Positions 7,425 through 15,700 of a DNA stretch of 16,313 bases are shown here, in pieces; position 1 is the first letter of the stretch; each line of letters begins with the position of its first letter. This DNA is from Hepatocystis sp. ex Piliocolobus tephrosceles (Eukaryota; Apicomplexa; Aconoidasida; Haemosporida; Plasmodiidae): assembly GCA_902459845.2 (NCBI GenBank), contig CABPSV020000434.1, positions 1 through 16,313 of the forward strand, in the 5' to 3' direction. A program made the translations under genes and the position numbers. The notes beneath the pieces were generated by a model. That model was not told the origin of the DNA. It saw nothing but the letters and a program-made list of their open reading frames with translations, and ran no database searches.

Positions 7425-8774
7425 TTATAATATTATAATGACTAAAAATGTTAAACAAAAGAGTAAAGCCGAAATGGCAATTATTAATAATGATAAAAAA
7501 AAAGAAATATTTTTGCTCTGACTCATTTGTTTTGTTTTTTTATTAACATTTACTAAGGAATCCAAGTTATATAATTGTTTTCTTTGTGATTTATCTAAAA
7601 CAGCTTGATCGTTTTTTAATATTTCTTTAAATGTTAATGCATTTTCTTTCATTTCTTGAGCTAATAAACATAATTCTTCATCCACATCTTTATCACTTTC
7701 AATATCTCCTTTACCTGTGTTATCATTATTATATAAATAATTAGTTGTTTTATGTTTTTCACTTTTTTTTTTAGTTGCTTCTTGTTTGTATTCAAGTGAA
7801 TATTCGTATAAAAGATTATCATATTTATCAATTTGTTCACTCCATTCTTTTATAACACTATCACTAACTAACTCAATATTTGTTACGTCAGGTTTATCTT
7901 CTTTAACTTTCTTTAATACTGTGCTTTTATCCATACTTTCGCTTGTCTCTATACTATTTGATGGTATACTATTTGATGGTATATTTTCTTCATTTATTTT
8001 TTTATTAACAGTTTTATTGACTTCATTATAATATGTTTGGTTCTTTACTACATTAACATTAACATTAACATTATTATTAATATTAGTATTAACATTAACA
8101 TTATTATTAACATTATTATTAATATTAGTATTAACATTAATATTAGTATTAACATCAATATTATTTATTTCATTTGTTTTACGATTTTTATGATCGTTAC
8201 TTATGTTACTATTACTAGAGCATTTATCATCATTTTTATTTTTATTTAAATTTATATGACTATAAGTTATGTCTGTTTTGTGTTGTACACTATCAGGAGG
8301 AATTGTTGTTATGTCTTCATTGTTTGAATTTGTATGATGGTCATTTGTATTATATATATTTTTTTTTATATTATTTATACCATCATATATTGTATCATAT
8401 TCTTTGTTTGTGGTATTATTAGTTACTTTTTTTAAAAACTCGAACAAGTCCTTATTACTTTCTTGATTCATATATTCTGCTTTGTTATTAATTGCAAAGT
8501 ACTTTTTTTCTTTTCTAATAACATTTAATAATTTTTGTTTTTTATTAATTATTTTTTTTAAAATATCAGTATCAGTCACATCTTCTGAATTGTTTATTTC
8601 TTTTTTTAGAGACTGTGATATATCACTAATATACGATTGTAATTCGTTGGTAAATAAAATAACTTTTTCATTTTTGTCCATATCCCTATCCGGTTCTATA
8701 TCTTCTTCATTAAACTCGTCGCAAGATGTTTCCACTTTTTTTAAAAATTCAAAAAATTCGTCCAACGCAATCAT
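7425..8774 (-). CDS. USE1: USE1-like Qc-SNARE, tail-anchored
   Basis: The protein has 449 residues in a single exon, with an ATG start at 8774. USE1 family SNAREs act with SEC20, SEC22 and syntaxin-18 type partners in retrograde Golgi-to-ER vesicle fusion. The C-terminus has the family layout: an amphipathic SNARE-type helix at about 365-416 (EELCLLAQEMKENALTF, then EILKNDQAVLD), with D389 at the likely zero layer, followed by one hydrophobic segment at 423-449 ending at the C-terminus (a tail anchor in the ER membrane). A conserved block IKEWSEQIDKYDNLLYEYS lies at 308-326. The N-terminal helix (about 3-21, LDEFFEFLKKVETSCDE) fits the family's short conserved N-terminal segment. The middle (about 140-290) is a Plasmodium-style Asn-rich insertion, including an NVN/NIN tract at 206-242 and a doubled IPSNS. 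The yeast and human proteins are much shorter, and the excess is this low-complexity region. It is divergent from the L1 gene. Confidence 0.82.
   Translation of the reverse strand: MIALDEFFEFLKKVETSCDEFNEEDIEPDRDMDKNEKVILFTNELQSYISDISQSLKKEINNSEDVTDTDILKKIINKKQKLLNVIRKEKKYFAINNKAEYMNQESNKDLFEFLKKVTNNTTNKEYDTIYDGINNIKKNIYNTNDHHTNSNNEDITTIPPDSVQHKTDITYSHINLNKNKNDDKCSSNSNISNDHKNRKTNEINNIDVNTNINVNTNINNNVNNNVNVNTNINNNVNVNVNVVKNQTYYNEVNKTVNKKINEENIPSNSIPSNSIETSESMDKSTVLKKVKEDKPDVTNIELVSDSVIKEWSEQIDKYDNLLYEYSLEYKQEATKKKSEKHKTTNYLYNNDNTGKGDIESDKDVDEELCLLAQEMKENALTFKEILKNDQAVLDKSQRKQLYNLDSLVNVNKKTKQMSQSKNISFFLSLLIIAISALLFCLTFLVIIIL
8050..8165. repeat. coding ATTAACATT-type repeat (Asn-Val/Ile tract of USE1)
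   Basis: A degenerate array of 6-, 12- and 18-bp units (ATTAAC, ATTATT, ATTAGT on the plus strand) lies inside USE1 and encodes alternating Asn with Val, Ile and Thr at residues 206-242. It is of the asparagine-rich low-complexity class common in malaria parasite proteins. Confidence 0.85.
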
Positions 8775-8792
8775 ATTATATTATGTGCATTG

Positions 8793-8830
<38 letters not shown>

Positions 8831-9050
8831 ATTAAATACATAAAATTAAATAAATGTATAAGTCAGAGCGATATAGCATATGCTAATTAAAAAGATGTTG
8901 AAGCGAGTATATAGCTGTGAAGCGAATATATAGCTGTAATTAAAAAGGATAAGACAAAAATTGGTCCTTATATGTACACATATATTTATATATATATGTA
9001 TATATAAATATTCTTTTTGTTTTTGCACATAAGTGCTTGTAAAAAAAATA

Positions 9051-9150
9051 AAACAAATAAATCAAATCAAGTCGGTTCGCATCGGATAAAACCACGCCAA
9101 ACCAAATCAATCCAAATTAAGCCAAAGCAAGTCAAAGCAAGTCAAATTAA
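9051..9150. repeat. degenerate 10-bp tandem array, in register
   Basis: Decamers in a fixed 10-base register include ATCAAATCAA (9061), ACCAAATCAA (9101), TCCAAATTAA (9111), GCCAAAGCAA (9121), GTCAAAGCAA (9131) and GTCAAATTAA (9141). They are interrupted at 9071-9090 by a GC-rich pair of decamers. The consensus is roughly NYCAAAKCAA. The period is close to one helical turn, so the A-runs fall on one face of the DNA. Confidence 0.75.
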
Positions 9151-9439
9151 GTATTATCTTTTAAAATTAAAACGTGTTCTTTTTTTTACTTTATTTATTT
9201 TGTTTTTTTTTTTTTTGCATTTCTTTACATAACATATACAAACAATTTGCTTCAAAACATCAAGGTTTTTTCTCATTTTTTTTACATTTTTGATACAACT
9301 TCACACATATATACTTAAATGCCAAAATTTACAACAAAAAGGGTATAATACAAATCTTTTTTTTTTTTTTTTTTTACTAATCTAATTTTCACTAAACTCT
9401 TCTCCTACTATACACATATATACATACATACATACATAC

Positions 9440-9461
9440 TTTTTTTTTTTTTTTTTTTTTT

Positions 9462-9511
<50 letters not shown>
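9440..9511. repeat. poly(T) tract, 23 + 48 bases
   Basis: Two T runs are separated by a single A at 9463. They lie about 350 bases upstream of the L1 start, between the two divergent genes. Confidence 0.9.
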
Positions 9512-9515
<4 letters not shown>

Positions 9516-9776
9516 ATGATATATATATATTACTAACAAGTTTGCAAAAGAAAAAAAAAAAAGTGCGAACAATGAACTTACAGTATATACCAGAGTGATA
9601 ATTTAAAAAAAAAAATAGAAAAATGCCAGGTAAACACTAAATAAATAAGATAATGGGGCCGAACTATTAATAACTGGGTAAACAGGTGAATGTATAGTAA
9701 AACATGTACACATATAACATGTATACACCTTTACATAGGTACTAACATACTTAACAAAATCCATGTTTCACATACA

Positions 9777-9778
<2 letters not shown>

Positions 9779-9817
<39 letters not shown>
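9779..9817. repeat. (AT)19 dinucleotide tract
   Basis: An alternating AT tract about 45 bases before the L1 start codon, probably in or next to its 5' UTR. Confidence 0.9.
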
Positions 9818-9819
<2 letters not shown>

Positions 9820-9862
9820 AGTGTTTATATATACAACATCCCCCTTTTGAGAATAAAAAAAA

Positions 9863-11059
9863 ATGAAAATAATTCCATTCCGTATATTCGAACAGGCAGT
9901 AACTAAAATAAAAAATAATACAACAAAAAGAGAACTGTTTTTTATAGAAAAGAAAGGAAGAAAATATATACCATTTTATGAAGAAAAAAATAAAAAAACG
10001 AAAAAAACAGTAATCGATGAAAATGTATCAAATGTTAGTGTTAACACAAATGAAGAGGATGAAAAAAAAAGTACAACAGCTACAACGACAGAACAGGTGC
10101 TGTATACTAACGTGATGCCTCCTATCTCTCCAATGAAAGGACTTAAGTTACTTTTAAGTTTTAACAGTGGAGGGATTTTTAACAGTGGAGGGATTTTTAA
10201 CAATGAAGAGATTTTTAACAAAAATGAGAAAATTGATTATATTGTTAATAGTAGTACACAAAGTCTGATTCCTAAAGAAAAAAAAGTTTCACTAAATTTA
10301 ATAATAAAAATTGATATAAAAAGAGAATCTTTAAGAGGTATGTGTAATTTAATACATAGTGTTGATAAGAACAAAAAGATTTTAGTTTTAGTTGACGAAG
10401 ATCAACATATTTTAAAAAAATGTGGAGCTGATTATGTTGGGTTAGAGTATATTAACAAAATAAAAAGTGGATGGTTAGACTTCGATATATGTATAACTAA
10501 TTATAAAAACATAAATAAAATTTTATCAATTGCGAAAATTTTAGGACCTAAAAAATTAATGCCTAATGTAAAATCAAATACATTAGTAGATAATATTAAA
10601 GAAACTGTTATAAAAATAAAAAGTGGCAATACAATTGAATATAGAAGTGAACCAATAGATGAACAAACATATGATTTGTATAGTAACATTTATAATTTTT
10701 CAAAAAAAAATAAAAATTCAATAGCTCATATAAATGTTCATATAGGTTCTACACATATGAATTTTATACATATACTTGATAATATTAAAATATTTGTTTC
10801 AGAAATAATTAAAAGTAATATTCATTCAAGTCATACTACTACAGAAACTAAATCCACTTTTGTTTGGCCTCCTATAACATCTAAAAAAAATAAAAAATCT
10901 TTTTTTAATTCACAAAAGGGAAGTATATTAAGTAGTAGCAATACTAGTGATACATTAGAGTCGTTTATACTTGGTGGATACCTAACTGTTCCTAGTTTAC
11001 CCAAATTTTTTTTGGAGGCACCACTATTGTATCCACATTCGAGTGGTTATAGCAATTGA
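9863..11059 (+). CDS. organellar ribosomal protein L1 (uL1), probably mitochondrial
   Basis: The protein has 398 residues in a single exon, with its ATG preceded by an A-run. uL1 binds 23S-type rRNA and forms the L1 stalk. The L1 fold covers about residues 142-320. Visible bacterial-type signatures are KKILVLVDEDQHILKKCGA (second domain start, 171-189), ADYVGLEYINKIKSGWLDFD (189-208), the diagnostic ILGPKKLMPN at 226-235, then IEYRSE and INVHIGS near the C-terminal part of the fold. The bacterial WLDFD and ILGPxxLMPN motifs place it with organellar rather than cytosolic (L10a) proteins. The 140-residue N-terminal extension starts MKIIPFRIFEQAVTKIKNN, basic and amphipathic without a signal peptide, so mitochondrial targeting is more likely than apicoplast; this is inference. 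Residues 100-120 contain a GGIFNS repeat from an 18-bp DNA duplication. About 75 residues after the fold (325-398) are an unrecognised extension ending LLYPHSSGYSN. Confidence 0.85.
   Translation: MKIIPFRIFEQAVTKIKNNTTKRELFFIEKKGRKYIPFYEEKNKKTKKTVIDENVSNVSVNTNEEDEKKSTTATTTEQVLYTNVMPPISPMKGLKLLLSFNSGGIFNSGGIFNNEEIFNKNEKIDYIVNSSTQSLIPKEKKVSLNLIIKIDIKRESLRGMCNLIHSVDKNKKILVLVDEDQHILKKCGADYVGLEYINKIKSGWLDFDICITNYKNINKILSIAKILGPKKLMPNVKSNTLVDNIKETVIKIKSGNTIEYRSEPIDEQTYDLYSNIYNFSKKNKNSIAHINVHIGSTHMNFIHILDNIKIFVSEIIKSNIHSSHTTTETKSTFVWPPITSKKNKKSFFNSQKGSILSSSNTSDTLESFILGGYLTVPSLPKFFLEAPLLYPHSSGYSN
10158..10219 (+). repeat. 18-bp in-frame repeat in the L1 gene
   Basis: TTTTTAACAGTGGAGGGA occurs in two near-exact copies, followed by a degenerate third (TTTTTAACAATGAAGAGA). 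They encode FNSGGI, FNSGGI and FNNEEI in the N-terminal extension, outside the conserved L1 fold. Confidence 0.85.
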
Positions 11060-11224
11060 TTTATGACGAACAATTGTTTTGTTGGCAATAAACTTCGTTA
11101 ACTATTGTCTCTTTGTACTGGCCACTATATATATAGGAAAAAAAATTTAAGTGGCACTAATAAAGGAAACTCCAAAAAAATATAAAAGCATCTGACAAGT
11201 ACAATTAACAAGCGCAAGAAACAG

Positions 11225-11264
<40 letters not shown>

Positions 11265-11740
11265 TCAACAAAAAATAAATTGCTAAATCGATTATATATA
11301 CATACAATAAATAAACTTTGTCCCAGCTAGTTTATTAAAAAAAAAAAAAAAATAAAAATAAAAAAAAAAAAAAGTCAAGTTGTAAGAAAAAAACTAGAAG
11401 AATATACCGTATATGTTTCCATATGCATATACATATGCAAAGATTCGTGTATAGCATATTTTGCCACCTCGACGTATTACTTTTTCTATTTCCTTTTTTT
11501 TTTTTTTTACGTTAATTTCGCTTTTACTTTAAGCTGCTATTTCAATTTGAATTAATTATATTTGTTTTTTATGTCCTTTTAAAAATGCATACACATAAGT
11601 AAATAACATATGTAAATACGCATATACATAAGTATACACATATATACACACACACATATATATATATATATACATATTTTTTTTTTAAAAAGAAAATAAC
11701 GATTAGGTTTTTTTTTGTGTTGTACATTTGTATGTTCATA

Positions 11741-11774
<34 letters not shown>

Positions 11775-12017
11775 ATTGCTATGGTTTGTATAAAAATTAT
11801 TATTAATAATAGAAAGACATATATTAAATGAAAAAAAAAAAAAAGAAAAAGAAGAAAATGTTAAAAACAAATATGTTGGACAAAGAAAAAAAAGCATTGA
11901 GTAAATGCATTTGGATGATACAAATTAGCATAACATGCTATATCGCACGTTCATAAATTTTACAAATATATCATTTACGTACAAAAATAATAAAATACAC
12001 AAAGTCGCGTACCGTTC

Positions 12018-12170
12018 ATACATACATACTTACATACATACTTTTATACATACATACTTACATACGTACTTACATACGTACTTACATACGTACTTACATA
12101 CATACTTTTATACATACTTTTATACATACTTTTATACATACTTTTATACATACTTACATACATACATATG
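12018..12170. repeat. 12-bp CTTACATACGTA / TTTTATACATAC arrays
   Basis: Two related 12-bp units are interleaved. CTTACATACGTA-type units occur three times at about 12057-12100. TTTTATACATAC-type units occur four times at about 12114-12155. TACATACA-rich stretches flank them. The 12-bp length keeps a frame open on the plus strand, which is not a gene. Confidence 0.85.
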
Positions 12171-12286
12171 TTATGCATATTAAACCATCGTAGTGTAATT
12201 TTTAAAAATAAAAAAAAAAAAGCAGTTACGTTAGTATGTGCACGTATATATGCTCATATATACATACATATATAAAAACAAAAAGC

Positions 12287-12377
12287 AGAATGTTGACTGC
12301 AGAATGTTGACCACAGAATGCTGACCACAGAATGCTGACCACAGAATGCTGACTACAGAATGCTGACTACAGAATGC
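12287..12377. repeat. 14-bp minisatellite AGAATGCTGACCAC, 6.5 units
   Basis: Six full 14-bp units start at 12287, 12301, 12315, 12329, 12343 and 12357, plus a half unit to 12377. Variation is limited to T/C at position 7 and the last few bases (CTGC, CCAC, CTAC). It is about 45-50 percent G+C, which is striking in this AT-rich spacer. Confidence 0.95.
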
Positions 12378-12420
12378 AAAACACATGTCTTACTTTTTTG
12401 ACATAATTCAATATTAGCCA

Positions 12421-12656
12421 CAAAAAAAAAAAAGGGCAAAAAAAAGGGCAAAAAAAAGAGCAAAAAAAAGGGCAAAAAAAAGAGCAAAAAAAAGGGCAAA
12501 AAAAAGAGCAAAAAAAGGGGCAAAAAAAAGGGCAAAAAAAAAAGGGCAAAAAAAAGAGCAAAAAAAAAGGCAAAAAAAAGAGCAAAAAAAAAGGGCAAAA
12601 AAAAGAGCAAAAAAAAAGGGCAAAAAAAAGAGCAAAAAAAAAGGGCAAAAACAAAA
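12421..12656. repeat. A-tract / GGGC-GAGC array, 18 units of about 12 bp
   Basis: Eighteen A-runs of six to ten bases are each followed by GGGC or GAGC, the two boxes often alternating. Units are 11-14 bp, mostly 12. It lies about 100-330 bases past the CDC48 stop and would appear in that transcript as U-runs separated by GCUC and GCCC. Regularly spaced A-tracts near the helical repeat predict intrinsic curvature. Confidence 0.92.
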
Positions 12657-12712
12657 TTTAAAAAATAGAAAATTTATATCCTTTTTGTTATTGTCATAAA
12701 TCTGTCTGACAA

Positions 12713-12743
12713 CCCCCGGTCCATCCATTCTTTTACCCCATCC
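12713..12743 (-). other. G-rich patch in the CDC48 3' flank
   Basis: On the minus (CDC48 sense) strand this reads GGATGGGG, then GGATGGACCGGGGG after nine AT-rich bases. It has five G tracts of two to five bases within 31 bases, starting 10 bases after the stop codon. It meets a relaxed two-quartet quadruplex pattern. The longest loop is about nine bases unless the first tracts pair locally. Confidence 0.45.
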
Positions 12744-12753
12744 TTAACAACAT

Positions 12754-15700
12754 TTACATATTTTTCAAAGAAAGTTTTTCTTTAAATTGGTCATATTTTA
12801 AAACATCTTCAGGTTGTATCGATATTCTTGCTTTGTTAAATGCCAAATCAAAATGTTTTTTAGAAAGTGCTGGGACAGGATCTAGTGTATCACCTATTTT
12901 TTTAGTTCCATCTTTATAACCACCTAATTTTTGTTTATGCTTAGTTTTTTTTTTATTTTGACTTAATATTTGTATAGTTTCTTTAATAGCTTCATTCACA
13001 GCACTTTGACATAAATTAGTTATATCTGCACCTGAAAATCCTTCAGTTTTTTTTGCCATTTCATTAATGTCTACATCTTTACTTAATGGTGTATTTCTCA
13101 ATATTGCTTTAAATATACTACACCTACTTTTAAAATCAGGTAAAGAAATATAAATTAATTTATCCAATCTACCTGGTCTAGTTAATGCTTTATCCAAAAT
13201 ATCAGGTCTATTAGTAGCAGCAATAATGAAAATAGTTTTTTTAGCATTTATACCATCTATTTCAGTTAAAATTTGATTGATTACTCTATCAATCGCATCA
13301 TTATTATTACTATTGTTTCTTTCTTTAGCAAGCGAATCGATTTCGTCAAAAAAAATAATACATGGAGATGCTGCTCTTGCTTTATCAAATAAATCTCTTA
13401 CATTCGCTTCAGATTCCCCAAACCACATAGTTAACAATTCAGGTCCTTTAACTGAAATAAAATTTGCATTACATTCATTGGCTATTGCTTTGGCTAATAA
13501 TGTTTTACCACATCCAGGTGGGCCATATAATAGTATACCTTTATTATAATTCGAATTAAATTTATTATATAAATGTTTATATTCTAAAGGATATAATATT
13601 GTTTCTTTTAGTTGTTCTTTTACTTCTTCCATTCCACCTATATCGTTCCATGTCACAGTTGGTATTTGTACTTGACGTTCTCTTAACGAACTAGGATTAC
13701 ATATATTCAAAGCATGTTGAAAATGTTTTGCTTTTATTGTCAATTTGTTTAAAATATATGTAGGAATACGTCTTGTTTCTTTTGAAAAATTATGGTTAAT
13801 GCTATTTGTTTCAGTACCTCTATTAGTACTCATTTTTGTTCGTTTCGTTTGGTCTGACCGACTTATATTACTATCTTTAGTAGTGGCAGTGGTAGTGTTA
13901 GTGGCAGTGTTAGTGGCAGTTTTAGTGGCAGTGTTAGTGGCAGTGTTAGTGGCAGTGTTAGTGGCAGTGGTTGTAACACCACTTCTAACAGAAGATTTAT
14001 TAACAATTCTATTATTACTAGTGTTAGTACCTACTTCTCTTTTTTCAGTATCACTCTTGCCAATTATGTTTAATTTAAATAAAGATTTCAATCCTTGTAT
14101 TGTACTATATTCATCTTTTTTTTCTTTCTCCTTAAAATTTGTACCTATATATTTGTTATTTCTACTATTACCACTAACAGTACCACTAACAGTATCACTA
14201 ACCGTACCATTAACAGTACCATTAACAGTACCATTAACAGTACCACTAACAGTACCACTAACAATATCACTAACAGTACTATTGTCTTGATCTTTTGTTT
14301 CCAACTCCATAAATGCTATAAAATCTTCTTCCTCCAAATCCAAAAAATATATATGTTCTTTAATACATTGAATAGCTGCTTCAAAACATAATTGAGCTAA
14401 GTCCGCACCAACAAAACCATGACATTCTTTTGCTATTTTTCTTAAATTAACATCTGTGTCTAATTTCATTTTTTTTGTTTTTGTTAATAAAATTTCATAT
14501 CTACCTTGTTCATCAGGTACTGGTATTTCAATCTCTCGATCAAATCGACCAAACCTTCTCAAAGCAGGATCAATAGAATTAGGTCGATTCGTAGCAGCTA
14601 ATACTAAAACATTACTATTTTTTTTTAAACCATCCATTAAAGTTAATAATTGTGATACAACTCTTTTTTCTAATTCATTATTACTTTTACTTCTTTTATT
14701 TGCAATAGAATCAATTTCATCAATAAATATAATACATGGACTATTTTCACTTGCTTTTTTAAAAATTTTTCTTAATTTTTGTTCAGATTCTCCTATATGT
14801 TTTGACATTATTTCTGGTCCATTAATTATATAACAATGTGCATTACTTTCGTTAGCTATCGCTTTAGCAATTGACGTTTTACCTGTACCTGGTATTCCAT
14901 GCATTAAAACACCTTTTGGTGCTGAAATACCAATACTAACAAAAATTTCTGGATATTTTAATGGTAACTCGATTAGTTCGCGTATTTTATTTAATTGTTT
15001 TTTCATTCCACCAAGATCTTCATATGTTATATCATCACTATATTCTTCATAATTTTCTCTTAATAAAAATTTATCTGCTACTATAAAATTTGAATCATTT
15101 CCTACATAACCATATTGATTCTGTTCAGGTTCATCACTCGATCCAATCAAATTACTAACTCCACCTGTTTCTACACCTTTTTTTTTTTCTCCCTTTTTTA
15201 AAGACCCTTTTATTAAATTGGTAATACTACCAGTTGAAGAATCGCCACCTTCAAATACATATTCATCCAATACCAATTGTAAAACCTTAAATTCGATTTT
15301 TTGATTTTTATAATTTATATAAATATTACTATTTACATATAATGGTTTATAACTATTTTTTAAATAAGGAATTACTACATTTTTTTCAATTTCTTCTTTT
15401 GTTAAATTATTAACAGTATCACTAAATGGACTTAAAATTACTGTTTCTATTTTTTTATTATTAACAATAGGATATATTTTTATAAGATCATTATGCATAA
15501 GTCTTAAATTCTTTTTCATAGCATTAGATATAATAACAAAATATTTATTTAATTTATTATTTACTCTAGCTATACCTAACATACCTTTTTTTTTTTTTCC
15601 TTTTAATAAAACAGTTGATCCTTCTATTATATTTAATTCTTTCATTTTTGATGCACTCATATATATATCAAAATTATCTGCATATTCATCTATATTTTCT

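Larger units (their letters stand above)
8775..9862. promoter_or_regulatory. shared upstream region of USE1 and L1 (divergent)
   Basis: USE1 starts at 8774 going left and L1 at 9863 going right, so both promoters and 5' UTRs must lie in these 1088 bases. Visible content: poly(A)32 at 8796-8827, abutting the USE1 leader; the 10-bp array at 9051-9150; poly(T) of 23 and 48 bases split by a single A at 9440-9511; and (AT)19 at 9779-9817, about 45 bases before the L1 start. The patch 9625-9715 is slightly GC-richer (ATGGGGCCG, ACTGGGTAAACAGG) and holds no sustained frame. No specific transcription-factor site is assigned. Confidence 0.65.
11060..12753. other. convergent spacer between L1 and CDC48
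   Basis: L1 (plus) and CDC48 (minus) both end into this 1.7 kb, so it holds two 3' UTRs and termination regions. It contains poly(T)37 at 11227-11263, poly(A)-rich stretches at about 11336-11374 and 11744-11773, a TACATAC-type array (12018-12170), a 14-bp array (12287-12377), an A7-GGGC array (12421-12656) and a G-rich patch next to the CDC48 stop (12713-12743). Open frames across the arrays (for example Tyr-Thr or Phe-Ala repeats) are repeat translations. No gene is supported. Confidence 0.7.

Noticed and set aside
11935..12183. Plus-strand His/Tyr/Thr/Leu repeat frame
   Set aside because: It comes from 12-bp TACATAC-type units and has no non-repetitive protein-like sequence beyond a short leader.
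12353..12728. Minus-strand Phe/Ala/Cys-rich frames, open in several registers
   Set aside because: They are translations of the A-tract/GGGC array, with multiple overlapping frames equally open, and lie in the CDC48 3' flank.
12740..12756. GTAAAT donor-like site overlapping the CDC48 stop, suggesting a further 3' exon
   Set aside because: The nearest acceptors would give introns of about 15-55 bases with no pyrimidine tract, and the protein already ends where p97 family core sequences end.
13277..14833. Plus-strand frames antisense to CDC48, some with Val/Leu repeats
   Set aside because: The minus strand carries intact AAA+ motifs throughout. These frames mirror the coding repeats and have no independent support.
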